Positions 43,541-52,121 of a stretch of DNA of 64,000 nt are shown piece after piece. The notes beneath the pieces are model-generated. The model was not told the DNA's origin and searched no databases. It saw only the letters and a list, made by a program, of their open reading frames with translations. This stretch comes from Nonomuraea guangzhouensis (GTDB lineage Bacteria > Actinomycetota > Actinomycetes > Streptosporangiales > Streptosporangiaceae), in the NCBI RefSeq assembly GCF_019396345.1, contig NZ_JAHKRM010000024.1:124001-188000 (forward strand), in the 5' to 3' direction. Every line of letters starts with the position of its first letter. Position 1 is the stretch's first letter. The position numbers were made by a program, and so were the translations under genes.

Positions 43541-44470
43541 CTAGGACCAGACGGGACGGGCGCCCGTGACGTTCAGCATCACCGAGTAGAGCGAGGTCGA
43601 GGCCGCGATGAACATCCTGTTGCGCTTGAGCCCGCCGAACACCAGGTTGGCGATGGAGTCGGGCAGATGAAGCCGGCCGATCAGCGTCCCGTCGGGGTCG
43701 TAGCAGAGCACCGCCTTGCCCGCCGCCGCCCACACGCGGCCCTTGTCGTCCAGTCGCATGCCGTCGAAGGTGTCGCCGTCGGTCCCCTGCGCGAAGACCT
43801 TGCCGCCCGAGAGCGTGCCGTTGTCGTGCACGTCGAACAGGCGTATGTGCGTGCGGCGGGTGTCGGCGATGTAGAGGCGGGACTCGTCCAGCGAGAAGGC
43901 CAGGCCGTTGGGCCGGTCGAAGTCGTCGGCCACCCGGGCCACCTCCCCCGTCACCGGATCGACGCGGTAGACGTGACAGCCGTCGATCTCGGGATCGGCC
44001 CGGTGGCCCTCGTAGTCGCTGTCGATGCCGTAGGCGGGGTCGGTGAACCAGATGGAGCCGTCGGAGCGGACGACCGCGTCGTTCGGGCTGTTGAGCCGCT
44101 TGCCCTGCCAGCGGTCGGCGATCACGGTGATCGAGCCGTCGGCCTCGGTGCGGGTGACCCGGCGCGCGCCGTGCTCGCACGAGATCAGGCGGCCCTGGCC
44201 GTCGAGCGTGTTGCCGTTGACGTAGCCGGCGGGCTGCCGGAACGGGCCCACGACGCCGGTCATCTCGTCCCAGCGCAGCATCCGGTCGTTGGGGATGTCG
44301 CTCCACACCAGGAACCGGCCCGCCGGGAAGTAGACGGGCCCCTCGGCCCAGCGGGTGCCGGTGTAGATCCGCTCGACCAGGTCGTCGCCGCCGACCGCGG
44401 CGAAGCGCTCGTCCAGCACCTCAAACTCCGTGGGGATCGTGCTGGATGGTGTTCGGTAAATTGGCTCCAT
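43541..44470 (-). CDS. SMP-30/gluconolactonase family lactone hydrolase
   Basis: 309 aa six-bladed beta propeller. The metal residues are placed as in the family: Glu in RWAEGPVYF, Asn in NSPNDAVV, Asn in DRPNGLAFS and Asp in RLYIADTRR. It probably opens a sugar lactone. Start at ATG 44470, which is 19 bp from the divergent Lrp-type gene. That gap is very short, so both genes must share one promoter-operator area. Confidence 0.92.
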   Translation of the reverse strand: MEPIYRTPSSTIPTEFEVLDERFAAVGGDDLVERIYTGTRWAEGPVYFPAGRFLVWSDIPNDRMLRWDEMTGVVGPFRQPAGYVNGNTLDGQGRLISCEHGARRVTRTEADGSITVIADRWQGKRLNSPNDAVVRSDGSIWFTDPAYGIDSDYEGHRADPEIDGCHVYRVDPVTGEVARVADDFDRPNGLAFSLDESRLYIADTRRTHIRLFDVHDNGTLSGGKVFAQGTDGDTFDGMRLDDKGRVWAAAGKAVLCYDPDGTLIGRLHLPDSIANLVFGGLKRNRMFIAASTSLYSVMLNVTGARPVWS

Positions 44471-44489
44471 AGTCGAATAGCATACTGTT

Positions 44490-44927
44490 ATGGATGAGAT
44501 CGACAAGATGCTGATCGGCCTGCTTCAAGAGGATGCCACGCGGTCGTACGCGGCTCTGGGCCAGGCCGTTGGCCTGTCGGGCGGGGCGGCGCACGAGCGG
44601 GTGCGCAAGCTGCGCGAGCGTGGCGTGATCAAACGCACCACGATCGAGGTGGATCCGGTGGCGCTCGGGCGGGGCGTGGTGGCGTACGTGCTGGTCGACG
44701 GCGGCACCTGGATGGGCGACGCCGCCGCGCGGCTGGCGGCGATCGCGCCGGTCGAGGAGGCTCATGTCATCGCGGGGCCCGCCTCGATTCTGCTCAAGGT
44801 CCGTACGACCGACACGCGGGAATTACAGCAGGTGCTGCGGCAGGTGTTCGAGGTCGACGGCGTGACCGGGACCCAGACGGTCGTCGTGCTGGAGACGTTC
44901 TTCGAACGGCCCGTGCACGTGGAATAG
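44490..44927 (+). CDS. Lrp/AsnC family regulator
   Basis: 145 aa. HTH: IDKMLIGLLQEDATRSYAALGQAVGLSGGAAHERVRKLRERGVI; C-terminal RAM domain: AVAPVEEAHVI-type ligand region (actual AIAPVEEAHVIAGPASILLKVR). Divergent from the SMP-30 gene, so it probably controls it and itself. Contains a TTA codon (44823-44825). Confidence 0.93.
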   Translation: MDEIDKMLIGLLQEDATRSYAALGQAVGLSGGAAHERVRKLRERGVIKRTTIEVDPVALGRGVVAYVLVDGGTWMGDAAARLAAIAPVEEAHVIAGPASILLKVRTTDTRELQQVLRQVFEVDGVTGTQTVVVLETFFERPVHVE

Positions 44928-44936
44928 GGTGCTCAG

Positions 44937-45662
44937 ATGGCGATTTTTGCGCAGATCAGCGACGTGCACATCGGGGGCTCCGACGAGAGTGTCGAGCGCG
45001 CACGGCAGGTCCTGCGGCACCTGCGCACGCTGCGGCTCGACGCCGTCCTGGTCACTGGCGACATCGCGGACCACGCTCTGCCGGAGGAGTACGCGATCGC
45101 GGACGAGCTGTTCCGTGGCGAGCTGCCGCTGGCCGTCTGCCCGGGCAACCACGACTCGGTGCCGGCGTTCGAGAAGCTGCTCGGCCCCGCCAACCAGGCG
45201 CTCAAGCTCGACGACGTGACGATCGCCCTGGCCGATTCGAGCGTGCCCGGCCATCACCATGGCTATCTGGCCGACGAGACGCTGGCCTGGCTCGACGAGG
45301 TGCTGTCGGAGCGGCCTGACGTCCCGGCGTTCGTGGGGATGCACCATCCGCCGATCGAGCTCGGCATCCCGTACGTCGACAAGATCCGGTTGCGTGAGCC
45401 GGAACGGCTGGCGGACCTGCTGTCACGGCACCCGAACGTGGCCGCGGTGCTGACCGGCCACGCGCACACCGCCGTGTCGGCCCGCTTCGCCGGACTGCCG
45501 CTCGTCGTCGCGCCCGGCGTCATCTCGACCGCCCTGACGAGCGTGGAGACCGACGCGGAGTTCCCTGTCTCGTACGACCTGCCGCCCGCGTACGCGCTGC
45601 ACATCTTCGACGGCGGACGGCTCGTCACCCACTTCCGCCCGGTAATCCTCAACTATTCTTGA
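44937..45662 (+). CDS. Metallophosphoesterase, CpdA-like cyclic-nucleotide phosphodiesterase
   Basis: 241 aa. The five metallophosphoesterase blocks are visible: FAQISDVHIGG (DxH), VTGDIADH (GDxxD), CPGNHDS (GNHD), a His in GMHHPPIE and GHAHTAVSARF (GHxH). Class III cAMP phosphodiesterases have this arrangement. It lies nine bases after the Lrp-type gene. Its 3' end contains the SoxR box of the next gene. Confidence 0.9.
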   Translation: MAIFAQISDVHIGGSDESVERARQVLRHLRTLRLDAVLVTGDIADHALPEEYAIADELFRGELPLAVCPGNHDSVPAFEKLLGPANQALKLDDVTIALADSSVPGHHHGYLADETLAWLDEVLSERPDVPAFVGMHHPPIELGIPYVDKIRLREPERLADLLSRHPNVAAVLTGHAHTAVSARFAGLPLVVAPGVISTALTSVETDAEFPVSYDLPPAYALHIFDGGRLVTHFRPVILNYS

Positions 45663-45664
45663 GG
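45647..45664. promoter_or_regulatory. SoxR box
   Basis: CCTCAACTATTCTTGAGG matches the 18-bp SoxR recognition palindrome (consensus CCTCAAnnTnnnTTGAGG) at all twelve outer positions. It overlaps the phosphodiesterase stop codon and ends two bases before the soxR ATG, so soxR likely regulates its own transcription and the promoter overlaps the phosphodiesterase gene. Confidence 0.8.
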
Positions 45665-45666
45665 TT

Positions 45667-46167
45667 ATGACCAAGGTGGCATGGAACTCCAAGGAGCTGA
45701 CGGTCGGCCAGCTCGCCGAGCGCAGCGGCGTGGCCGTGTCGGCGCTGCACTTCTACGAGGCCAAGGGGCTCATCGGGAGCCGCCGCACCGCGGGCAACCA
45801 GCGGCGCTACACGCGTGACACGTTGCGCCGGGTCGCGTTCGTCCGCCTGTCGCAGCGGCTGGGCATCCCCCTGCGGACCATCAAGGACGCGCTGGCCGAG
45901 CTGCCGGAGGGGCGTACGCCCACCCGTGCCGACTGGGCGCGGCTGTCGGCGACCTGGCGGGGCGAGCTTGACGACCGGATCGAGCAGCTCCAGCGGCTCC
46001 GCGACGACCTCACGGACTGCATCGGATGCGGGTGCCTGTCGCTCGACCGGTGCGCGCTGGCCAACCCGCACGACCAGCTGGGCAACGAGGGGCCGGGCGC
46101 CAGGCGCATCGACACGCGGCTCACCCCGCCTCAGCAATGCTGCCCGCCGTCCTCGCAGGCCCGCTAG
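45667..46167 (+). CDS. soxR: Redox-sensing transcriptional regulator SoxR
   Basis: 166 aa MerR-family regulator. HTH: LTVGQLAERSGVAVSALHFYEAKGLIGSRRTAGNQRRYTRDTLRRV; dimer helix; then CIGCGCLSLDRCAL holding the [2Fe-2S] cluster (CxxCxCxxxxxC). The cluster senses redox-active compounds such as actinorhodin-type quinones or phenazines. ATG 45667 is used; GTG 45676 would also keep the conserved part. No other SoxR box was seen in the window. Confidence 0.96.
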   Translation: MTKVAWNSKELTVGQLAERSGVAVSALHFYEAKGLIGSRRTAGNQRRYTRDTLRRVAFVRLSQRLGIPLRTIKDALAELPEGRTPTRADWARLSATWRGELDDRIEQLQRLRDDLTDCIGCGCLSLDRCALANPHDQLGNEGPGARRIDTRLTPPQQCCPPSSQAR

Positions 46168-46168
46168 G

Positions 46169-46615
46169 TCACTTCTTGGCCGGGGGGACGATCAGGGTCG
46201 GCCGGTGGGCGTGGTGCAGCACGTGGTTGGAGACGCTGCCCAGCAGTACGGAGCGCACGCCGGCCAGTCCTCGCGATCCGGTGACGACCAGCGACGCGTC
46301 GACCTCGTCCGCGACGTCCACGATCGTCCGCCAGATCGACTCGTTGTCGGCCACCGCCCGATAGGTCACGTCCGCGAGCCCCGAGGCGATCGCCAGCTCG
46401 GCCCCTTCCTTGGCGTACTGCTCGGCCTGGATCCGCCACTCCTCACCGGAGTCGGAGACGACCCCGGCACCGGCCAGTGGATACCTCTTGATCTGCACGA
46501 GCAGCGGCTCCCACACGGTCACGACGAGCGTGGGCTCGGCGGCCAGGTGCTTGGCCGCGAACTCGATCGCGGCGCGCGAGTCGGCCGAGCCGTCGTAGGC
46601 GACGAGGATGGTCAT
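46169..46615 (-). CDS. Universal stress protein (UspA family)
   Basis: 148 aa. MTILVAYDGSADSRAAIEFAAKHL at the N-terminus and TGSRGLAGVRSVLLGSVSNHVLHHAHRPTLIV at the C-terminus contain the ATP-binding G2xG9xGS/T motif (GSRG...GSVS). Start at ATG 46615 after GGGAAG. Divergent from the kinase gene at 46728 and convergent with soxR, with one base between their ends. Confidence 0.93.
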   Translation of the reverse strand: MTILVAYDGSADSRAAIEFAAKHLAAEPTLVVTVWEPLLVQIKRYPLAGAGVVSDSGEEWRIQAEQYAKEGAELAIASGLADVTYRAVADNESIWRTIVDVADEVDASLVVTGSRGLAGVRSVLLGSVSNHVLHHAHRPTLIVPPAKK

Positions 46616-46727
46616 GGCGTGCTTCCCTTCGCTTTTCGCTTGAAGCTCACTCCCTTGTTGCAGCAGCGGGACGATCAGCCGTGATTCCGCGAGCCGTTGT
46701 CTGTTGTGTCACACCTGGAGGGTTCTT

Positions 46728-47531
46728 GTGATACTTCCCCGCGTGCCCCGGCTCGACATCGACGGCGTCCTGCGCCTGCTCGACGTCCCGTTCACCTTTG
46801 AAGGCCCGTGCCCCGGCGGCCAGGTCGGTGCCGCGTACGTGCGCTGGCCCGACGGCCACCGGTCAGTGCTCACCCGCGGGCCCGACGTGAGCGCGCTGCT
46901 GGAGGTGGCCCGCGCGGCGGGTGTCCCGGCGCCGCGGTACGAGCTGGTGCGCCCGCCGATCGTGGTGCAGGAGCTGCTGCCCGGCTCGCCCCCGGGCCAG
47001 CCCTCCCCGCGCACGATCGAGTCGATGCTCGACGTCAACCGGCGCTGCCGTGGCCTGCTCGCCGGCCGTACGGACCTGCCTGGGATGGCGCTCTTCCTGC
47101 GCGCCGACGGGCCGGGCTTCTGCCTGCACGAGCCGCTGCGGACGTACGACAGCCGCACGCGGCGCCTGCTCGACCAGGTGGAGGAGGTCGGCGCCGCCCT
47201 CCCCGAGCGGCTGGACGGCGACGACCTCGTCCACACCGACTTCCACCCCGAGAACGTGCTGGTCGACGAATCGGGCACGGTCACCGGGGTGATCGACTGG
47301 GACGGCGCCACGCGGGGTGACGCCGACTTCGACCTCGTCACGCTGCGCTTCGACCTCACGCACCGTGCGCCGGAGCTGGCTCGCCTGCTCGACGATCGGC
47401 TCGACGAGCAGGTGGCCCTGGTCTGCTGGGCCCACATGAGTCTGCGGATGGTCGACTGGGCGATCCGGCACTTCACCGCCGCCGAGGTCACCGTCTGGCT
47501 CGACGTCGCCGAACGCCTCCGGCCGATCTGA
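46728..47531 (+). CDS. Aminoglycoside phosphotransferase-family kinase (APH-like)
   Basis: 267 aa. The catalytic loop HTDFHPENVLV and the metal-binding IDWDGATRGD identify an APH/choline-kinase-fold enzyme; the N-lobe Lys region is weak. GTG 46728 is used because GGAGG precedes it by six bases. Substrate unknown; actinobacterial members are numerous and mostly not antibiotic resistance determinants. Confidence 0.82.
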   Translation: MILPRVPRLDIDGVLRLLDVPFTFEGPCPGGQVGAAYVRWPDGHRSVLTRGPDVSALLEVARAAGVPAPRYELVRPPIVVQELLPGSPPGQPSPRTIESMLDVNRRCRGLLAGRTDLPGMALFLRADGPGFCLHEPLRTYDSRTRRLLDQVEEVGAALPERLDGDDLVHTDFHPENVLVDESGTVTGVIDWDGATRGDADFDLVTLRFDLTHRAPELARLLDDRLDEQVALVCWAHMSLRMVDWAIRHFTAAEVTVWLDVAERLRPI

Positions 47532-47599
47532 TCGGAAACGCTCCGCGTCCTTCGGTCCAAGTACAGATGTAAGGGCGAACGACGAAGGGAGCGAGGCCT

Positions 47600-48145
47600 G
47601 TGCGCCTCAACGAAGACCCCGAGGCTTTTGAGGCCTTTTATCGTCGCCATGTCGATGGCGTCATGCGGTTCGTCGTACGCCGGGTGAGCGATCCTCATCT
47701 GGCCGCCGATCTGACCGCCGACATCTTCCTGGCGGCCCTGGACTCCGGGCACACCTACCGCCCCGGCCGGGGCAGCGAGACCGCTTGGTTGTACGGCGTG
47801 GCGCGCAACGTCGTGTCCGCCCAGTATCGACGCACGGCCCGCGAGACGAAGGCGACCAGCCGCATCGCGGGCAGGCGAATGATGGACGACCACGATCTCG
47901 ACCGGATGGAGGAACGGATCGACGCCGAGCGCCAGATGCGCCGCGCCCTGGAGGCCATGGGCAAGCTGCCCGAGGGCGAACGGGCCGTACTGGAACTCGT
48001 CGCGATCGATCAGCTCACCGTCAAGGAGGCCGCTGCGGCCTTGGGCATCAACGGGGTGACCGCACGAGTCCGGTTGCATCGGGCCAGACGCGCCCTCGAA
48101 GACGTCGCTTCGTCATCGGCTATGTATGTGGAGGGACAGGCATGA
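47600..48145 (+). CDS. ECF RNA polymerase sigma factor
   Basis: 181 aa, GTG start. Region 2 (FEAFYRRHVDGVMRFVVRRVSDPHLAADLTADIFLAAL) and region 4 (MGKLPEGERAVLELVAIDQLTVKEAAAALGINGVTARVRLHRARRAL) are complete. Overlaps the next ATG by four bases. The third sigma/membrane-protein pair of the window. Confidence 0.92.
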   Translation: MRLNEDPEAFEAFYRRHVDGVMRFVVRRVSDPHLAADLTADIFLAALDSGHTYRPGRGSETAWLYGVARNVVSAQYRRTARETKATSRIAGRRMMDDHDLDRMEERIDAERQMRRALEAMGKLPEGERAVLELVAIDQLTVKEAAAALGINGVTARVRLHRARRALEDVASSSAMYVEGQA

Positions 48146-48774
48146 GCAACTTCGAGGAGCGCCTGCTCAGCGCGCTCAAGGACGACATCGCCGCCCGGAA
48201 GGCGGACATGGTCGTCGAAACGCCGGTGCGCCGCCGCCGGATCGTGGGACTGGCCGCCGCGGTGGCGGCGGCCACGGTGGTGGCCATCAACGTGTACGGC
48301 GGAGCGGCCGCTCCCGCCTTCGCCGTGACCAAGAGCGCGGACGGGTCGGTCGAGGTGCGGATCAACGAGTTCCGCGACCCGGACGAGTTGGCGGCCAAGC
48401 TCGCCGCGGCGGGAGTGACGACGGTGGTCGACTACCTGCCGGCGGGCCAGACCTGTAAGCAGCCCCGAGGGGAGCACGGGGCCGGCTACGGGCGGGCCGA
48501 GAACGGCATCGGCGTCGGGAGGGACGGCACGGGGATCGTGTTCCGGATCGGCAAGGGGCAGGTGGCGGACGGGCAGACGCTGGTCCTGGCGGTCTCCGTC
48601 GACCAGGCGGACAAGCCGCCCATCGCGACCTCGCTGGAGGTGGTCAGGGGGGCGGTGGCGCCCTGCGAGGCGACCCCGTTGAACCTCCCCCCGACCTCCG
48701 GCTCCACCGGCGACGGCCCGTCCACCGACGAGAAGACGGGCGAGGGGCCCGGCCAGACCACCAACGGCGGCTGA
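48142..48774 (+). CDS. Membrane protein cotranscribed with ECF sigma factor
   Basis: 210 aa. A ~40-residue cytosolic start (ERLLSALKDDIAARKADM), one helix (GLAAAVAAATVVAINVYGGAA) and an outer domain ending in a Gly/Pro/Ser/Thr-rich tail. It resembles the CU044 group in plan, though shorter. Coupled to the sigma gene, so a sensor or anti-sigma role is plausible but not shown. Confidence 0.7.
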   Translation: MSNFEERLLSALKDDIAARKADMVVETPVRRRRIVGLAAAVAAATVVAINVYGGAAAPAFAVTKSADGSVEVRINEFRDPDELAAKLAAAGVTTVVDYLPAGQTCKQPRGEHGAGYGRAENGIGVGRDGTGIVFRIGKGQVADGQTLVLAVSVDQADKPPIATSLEVVRGAVAPCEATPLNLPPTSGSTGDGPSTDEKTGEGPGQTTNGG

Positions 48775-48790
48775 CTGGCCGGGTGTGCTC

Positions 48791-50233
48791 CTACCGGGCG
48801 GCGGGAAGCAGGGACAGGGCCTTGGCCATCGCCGGGTCGCGGCCCTTGCGCAGGTCCTTCGCGGTCAGTGGCAGGTAGTGGTCGGGCGCCACGCCGATGC
48901 CGTTGATCAGTTCGTGGTCGGCGCCCACCTGGTAGGCCGCGGGCAGGGTCAGGAGGCTTCCGTCGTCCAGCGTGAACATACCGGCGGATCCCGACACCAT
49001 GCCCGACGTGCGCGACCCGATCAGCGGCCCGACCTTGAGGTCCTTGACCGCAGCGGAGAAGGCGTCGCAGGCCGAGGCGCAGATGCCGTCGGTGAGCACG
49101 GCCAGGGGCAGACCGAGCAGCGGGACCGCGTCGTCGGTGCGGTTGGGTGTGCACGTGCCGTCCGGGGCGCAGTCGTAGCTGTGCACCTTGCCGTGTACGA
49201 AGCCGCTGAGCAGCTTGACGACCTCGGCGGGCGAGCCGCCGTTGGTGCCGCGCAGGTCGAGGACGATGCCACGCAGCTTCTTGTCCGCCCGCAGCTTCTT
49301 GTCTGCCCGCAGTCCGGCGATGGCGGCCAGGACCTGGTCGGCGGTCCCGGGCTGGAAGTTGGTGAGCTTGACCGCGGCCACGTCGCCGTCGACCCGGCGG
49401 GCCGTCACCGGCCGCGTCGTGGGCGTGAACAGCTTCGGCCGCAGCGTCGTCTTCCTGACGCGGCCGGTTGACGGGTCGAGCAGCGCCAGCCGTACCGGGG
49501 CCGGCTGGTCACTTGAGTATTCGGGGTTGAGCAGGTTCATGGCGCCGCTGGACAGGACACCGTCCACGAAGACGGGCGCGCCGTTGACGGACTGCACGAT
49601 CTCGCCCGGACGGATACGGGCGGCGGCGGCCGGGCCGCCCTGCACGGCGTTGACGAACAACGGGGCCACCGCCTTCTGCGGTGCCCGGTACGTGATCGAA
49701 TAGCCGGGCGAGGTGGTGAAGCCGAGGCCGTAGGCGTCGCCCGGCTTGCCGGGCGGTTGCGCTCGGCGGCCCCACTGCGAGTGATTGTCGTGCAGGCTGC
49801 CCACCATGCCCTTGATCGTCGCTCCGGCCACGGCCTGCCGGAGCGTGGCGTCGTCCGGCAGATCGGCCATCAACCGCTCGTACCCGGCCGCGAACGTGTT
49901 CAGGTCGGTCGTGCGGTTCCCGGTCAGCGGCGGCATGGTGGCGTCGGGCCGGTCGGTGCCGCGGCGGTTCAACTCCTCGGTGAGACCGGCGAACCCGGCC
50001 GCGAGCACCGCCCGGTGGTCGAGTCGCTCGCGACCGTAGAAGGCGGTGAAGATGCAGTCGTACGCCTGTTTGATGGTGCTCAGGCCGGTGGCGACGGGCT
50101 GGTCCGGCTTGGCGCCGCACGCGGAGGCGGCGGTCCGTACGGCTGCCTCGGTCCGCACGGTCGCCACGGCGCCGGACGTCGCCAACGTCAGGACGCCGGT
50201 GCAGGCCAGCACGGGTAGGAGGGAACGCTTCAC
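48791..50233 (-). CDS. Secreted S41 family peptidase (tail-specific protease-like)
   Basis: 480 aa. N-terminal signal peptide (LLPVLACTGVLTLATSGAVA), a helical prodomain, a PDZ-like segment (GGPAAAARIRPGEIVQSVNGAPV), then the S41 catalytic region with LRGTNGGSPAEVV and the Ser motif TDGICASACDAFSAAV. A six-residue unit, ADKKLR, is directly duplicated near residue 317 in a loop. Exported to degrade or trim envelope proteins, presumably. Confidence 0.88.
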   Translation of the reverse strand: MKRSLLPVLACTGVLTLATSGAVATVRTEAAVRTAASACGAKPDQPVATGLSTIKQAYDCIFTAFYGRERLDHRAVLAAGFAGLTEELNRRGTDRPDATMPPLTGNRTTDLNTFAAGYERLMADLPDDATLRQAVAGATIKGMVGSLHDNHSQWGRRAQPPGKPGDAYGLGFTTSPGYSITYRAPQKAVAPLFVNAVQGGPAAAARIRPGEIVQSVNGAPVFVDGVLSSGAMNLLNPEYSSDQPAPVRLALLDPSTGRVRKTTLRPKLFTPTTRPVTARRVDGDVAAVKLTNFQPGTADQVLAAIAGLRADKKLRADKKLRGIVLDLRGTNGGSPAEVVKLLSGFVHGKVHSYDCAPDGTCTPNRTDDAVPLLGLPLAVLTDGICASACDAFSAAVKDLKVGPLIGSRTSGMVSGSAGMFTLDDGSLLTLPAAYQVGADHELINGIGVAPDHYLPLTAKDLRKGRDPAMAKALSLLPAAR

Positions 50234-50265
50234 GCTGATGTGTCTCCTTCACGTATCGCGGTCGA

Positions 50266-51345
50266 CTATTGACCGGGACAGAGCACGGCTTCCGCGGCCG
50301 CGTTGATGGCGTCACCGACGGCCATGGCCTGCTCGTTGTCGATCTTCAATGTGGCGGCCACCGCGAACTGAACCCGGCCGTCGGTCGAGGAGAAGGTGAC
50401 GGAGTTGATCCCGGGCATGCCGCCCGCGGCCGCCGCGACCGTTCCGCCGCACAGGCTGGGCCGCGGCCGCGGCGGTTGCAGGTCCGGCGGCAGCAGCTTG
50501 CCCTGGTTGAGCGCGCGGTAGAAGGCGCTGACGTCGTGCGCGGTGGAGATCGCTCCTTCGGCGCCGATGGTGGCGTTGAGCCGGTCGACGTCGCGCGGCC
50601 TGCCCTTGGCGTCGGGGTAGTAGCCGTGTCCGTGCGGACCCTTGATCTGGTCGGAGACCTTGGTGGCCAGATAGGTGTGCTTCATGCCGAGCGGGGTGAA
50701 CAGGCGCCGCTTGAACTCGGTGGCCCGATCGTGGCCGGTCAGCTTCTCGATGATCATGCCGAGGAGGACGTAGTTGGTGGTGGAGTAGAGGTATTCGCCC
50801 GGCTCGCCCTTGCGAGGTACGGTACGTGCGGCCTTCACCAGGTCGATCGGCTTGTAGGCGGTGGTGAAGTCGAATACGTCGAACTTCCCGCTCTCGATGA
50901 AGTCGGGGATGCCGGAGGTGTGGCGGATCAACTGCTGCACGGTGATCTCGTCGGCCCGATCCACATAGTCGTACTTGGCCATGTCGGGCAGGACGGCGCT
51001 GAGTTTGTCCTCCAGGCCGAGCTTGCCTTCCTTGACCAGTTGCAGGACGATCGTGGCCTCCATGAGCTTGGTCTGGGACGCGATGCGGTAACGGGAGTCC
51101 GGGGGGATGCGTCCGCCCTTGCCGCCGATCAGGCGTGAACCCGCCGTCCCCTGGCCCACCTGCTTGCCGTCGACGTACACCTGTCCGATGGCCCCCACCA
51201 CGCCGTCGGTCTTCGCCACGTTCTCTATCGCCTGCTGGACGTCTCCCAGCTTGACCTGGTCGGCGGCGGCCGCGGGTCCTGTGACGCTCAATGCCAGCAC
51301 CGCGCACGCCAGCCCGGCCATGCCGGCTGCTCTGCCACGCCTCAT
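50266..51345 (-). CDS. Secreted serine hydrolase, beta-lactamase/D-Ala-D-Ala carboxypeptidase-like
   Basis: 359 aa. Signal peptide ending GPAAAA. Catalytic SxxK in RIASQTKLME (about residue 92), YxN in YSTTNYVLLG, and a final HTG-like element replaced by GGMPGIN. Class C/PBP-like fold with a peptidoglycan or ester substrate. In tandem with the S41 peptidase; both are divergent to a two-component system that may regulate them. Confidence 0.87.
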   Translation of the reverse strand: MRRGRAAGMAGLACAVLALSVTGPAAAADQVKLGDVQQAIENVAKTDGVVGAIGQVYVDGKQVGQGTAGSRLIGGKGGRIPPDSRYRIASQTKLMEATIVLQLVKEGKLGLEDKLSAVLPDMAKYDYVDRADEITVQQLIRHTSGIPDFIESGKFDVFDFTTAYKPIDLVKAARTVPRKGEPGEYLYSTTNYVLLGMIIEKLTGHDRATEFKRRLFTPLGMKHTYLATKVSDQIKGPHGHGYYPDAKGRPRDVDRLNATIGAEGAISTAHDVSAFYRALNQGKLLPPDLQPPRPRPSLCGGTVAAAAGGMPGINSVTFSSTDGRVQFAVAATLKIDNEQAMAVGDAINAAAEAVLCPGQ

Positions 51346-51404
51346 GGTCGATCACCCTTTCCTGACGGGACTTCAAGGGCGACCAGATCTACCGGCCGGC
51401 ATCG

Positions 51405-51428
51405 ATGGGTGGCCGATCGGCGACCCAT
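51405..51428. promoter_or_regulatory. 24-bp near-perfect palindrome between divergent operons
   Basis: ATGGGTGGCCGATCGGCGACCCAT pairs over 24 bases with a single mismatch. It sits 60 bp from the serine hydrolase start and 36 bp from the response regulator ATG, where an autoregulatory site of the response regulator would lie. Confidence 0.5.
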
Positions 51429-51464
51429 ATCCGTTCCATATGCGGGCGTTGGGATACTGCCCGG

Positions 51465-52121
51465 ATGCGCGTGCTCTTGGTGGAAGACGAGCAACCCCTC
51501 GCCGGGTACATCGAGGCCGGGCTGCGCAAGCACGGCTTCACCGTCGACGTCGCCCTCGACGGGCAGACGGCTCTGGACAAGTGCGAGATCACGCCGTACG
51601 ACGTGGTGGTCCTGGACCGGGACCTGCCGGTCGTGCACGGCGACGCGGTGTGCCGCCGGCTCGCCGAGCAGGGCAGGTCGCGGGTGCTGATGCTGACCGC
51701 GTCCGACGCCGTGGAGGACCGGGTGGGCGGGCTGATGCTGGGCGCGGACGACTACCTGGGCAAGCCGTTCGCGTTCTCCGAGCTGGTCGCGCGGGTCCAC
51801 GCCCTGGTACGGCGGAGCGCGCCGGCCCGCCCGCCGGTGCTGCGCGCCGCCGGTGTGGCCCTGGATCCGGCCCGGCGTAGCGCCGAGCGGGACGGGCGGC
51901 TGCTGAGCCTGACGCCCAAGGAGTTCGGTGTGCTCCAGCAGCTGCTGGCCGCCGACGGTGCCGTGGTCAGCGCGGAAACCCTGCTGGACAAGGTGTGGGA
52001 CGAGTACGCGGACCCGTTCACCAACGCGATCCGGATCACCGTCGGCACGCTGCGCCGCAAGCTCGGCGACCCGCCACTGATCGAAACCGTCACCGGCGCC
52101 GGCTATCGGATCGGACCGTGA
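51465..52121 (+). CDS. OmpR/PhoB-type response regulator
   Basis: 218 aa. Receiver MRVLLVEDEQPLAGYIEAGL, acceptor Asp in VVVLDRDLPVVHG, Lys in LGKPFAF; winged helix LTPKEFGVLQQLLAADGAVVSAETLLDKVWDEY. GATACT lies eight bases before the ATG, so the message may be leaderless. Coupled to the sensor kinase by a GTGA overlap. Confidence 0.95.
   Translation: MRVLLVEDEQPLAGYIEAGLRKHGFTVDVALDGQTALDKCEITPYDVVVLDRDLPVVHGDAVCRRLAEQGRSRVLMLTASDAVEDRVGGLMLGADDYLGKPFAFSELVARVHALVRRSAPARPPVLRAAGVALDPARRSAERDGRLLSLTPKEFGVLQQLLAADGAVVSAETLLDKVWDEYADPFTNAIRITVGTLRRKLGDPPLIETVTGAGYRIGP

Noticed and set aside
46728..47531. Antibiotic resistance gene
   Set aside because: Only the general APH fold is visible; such kinases are abundant in actinobacteria and no resistance substrate can be inferred.
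30706..48774. Biosynthetic gene cluster around the sigma, BtrH-like and ABC genes
   Set aside because: No core synthase, precursor peptide or tailoring set was found; the genes are scattered housekeeping or regulatory units.
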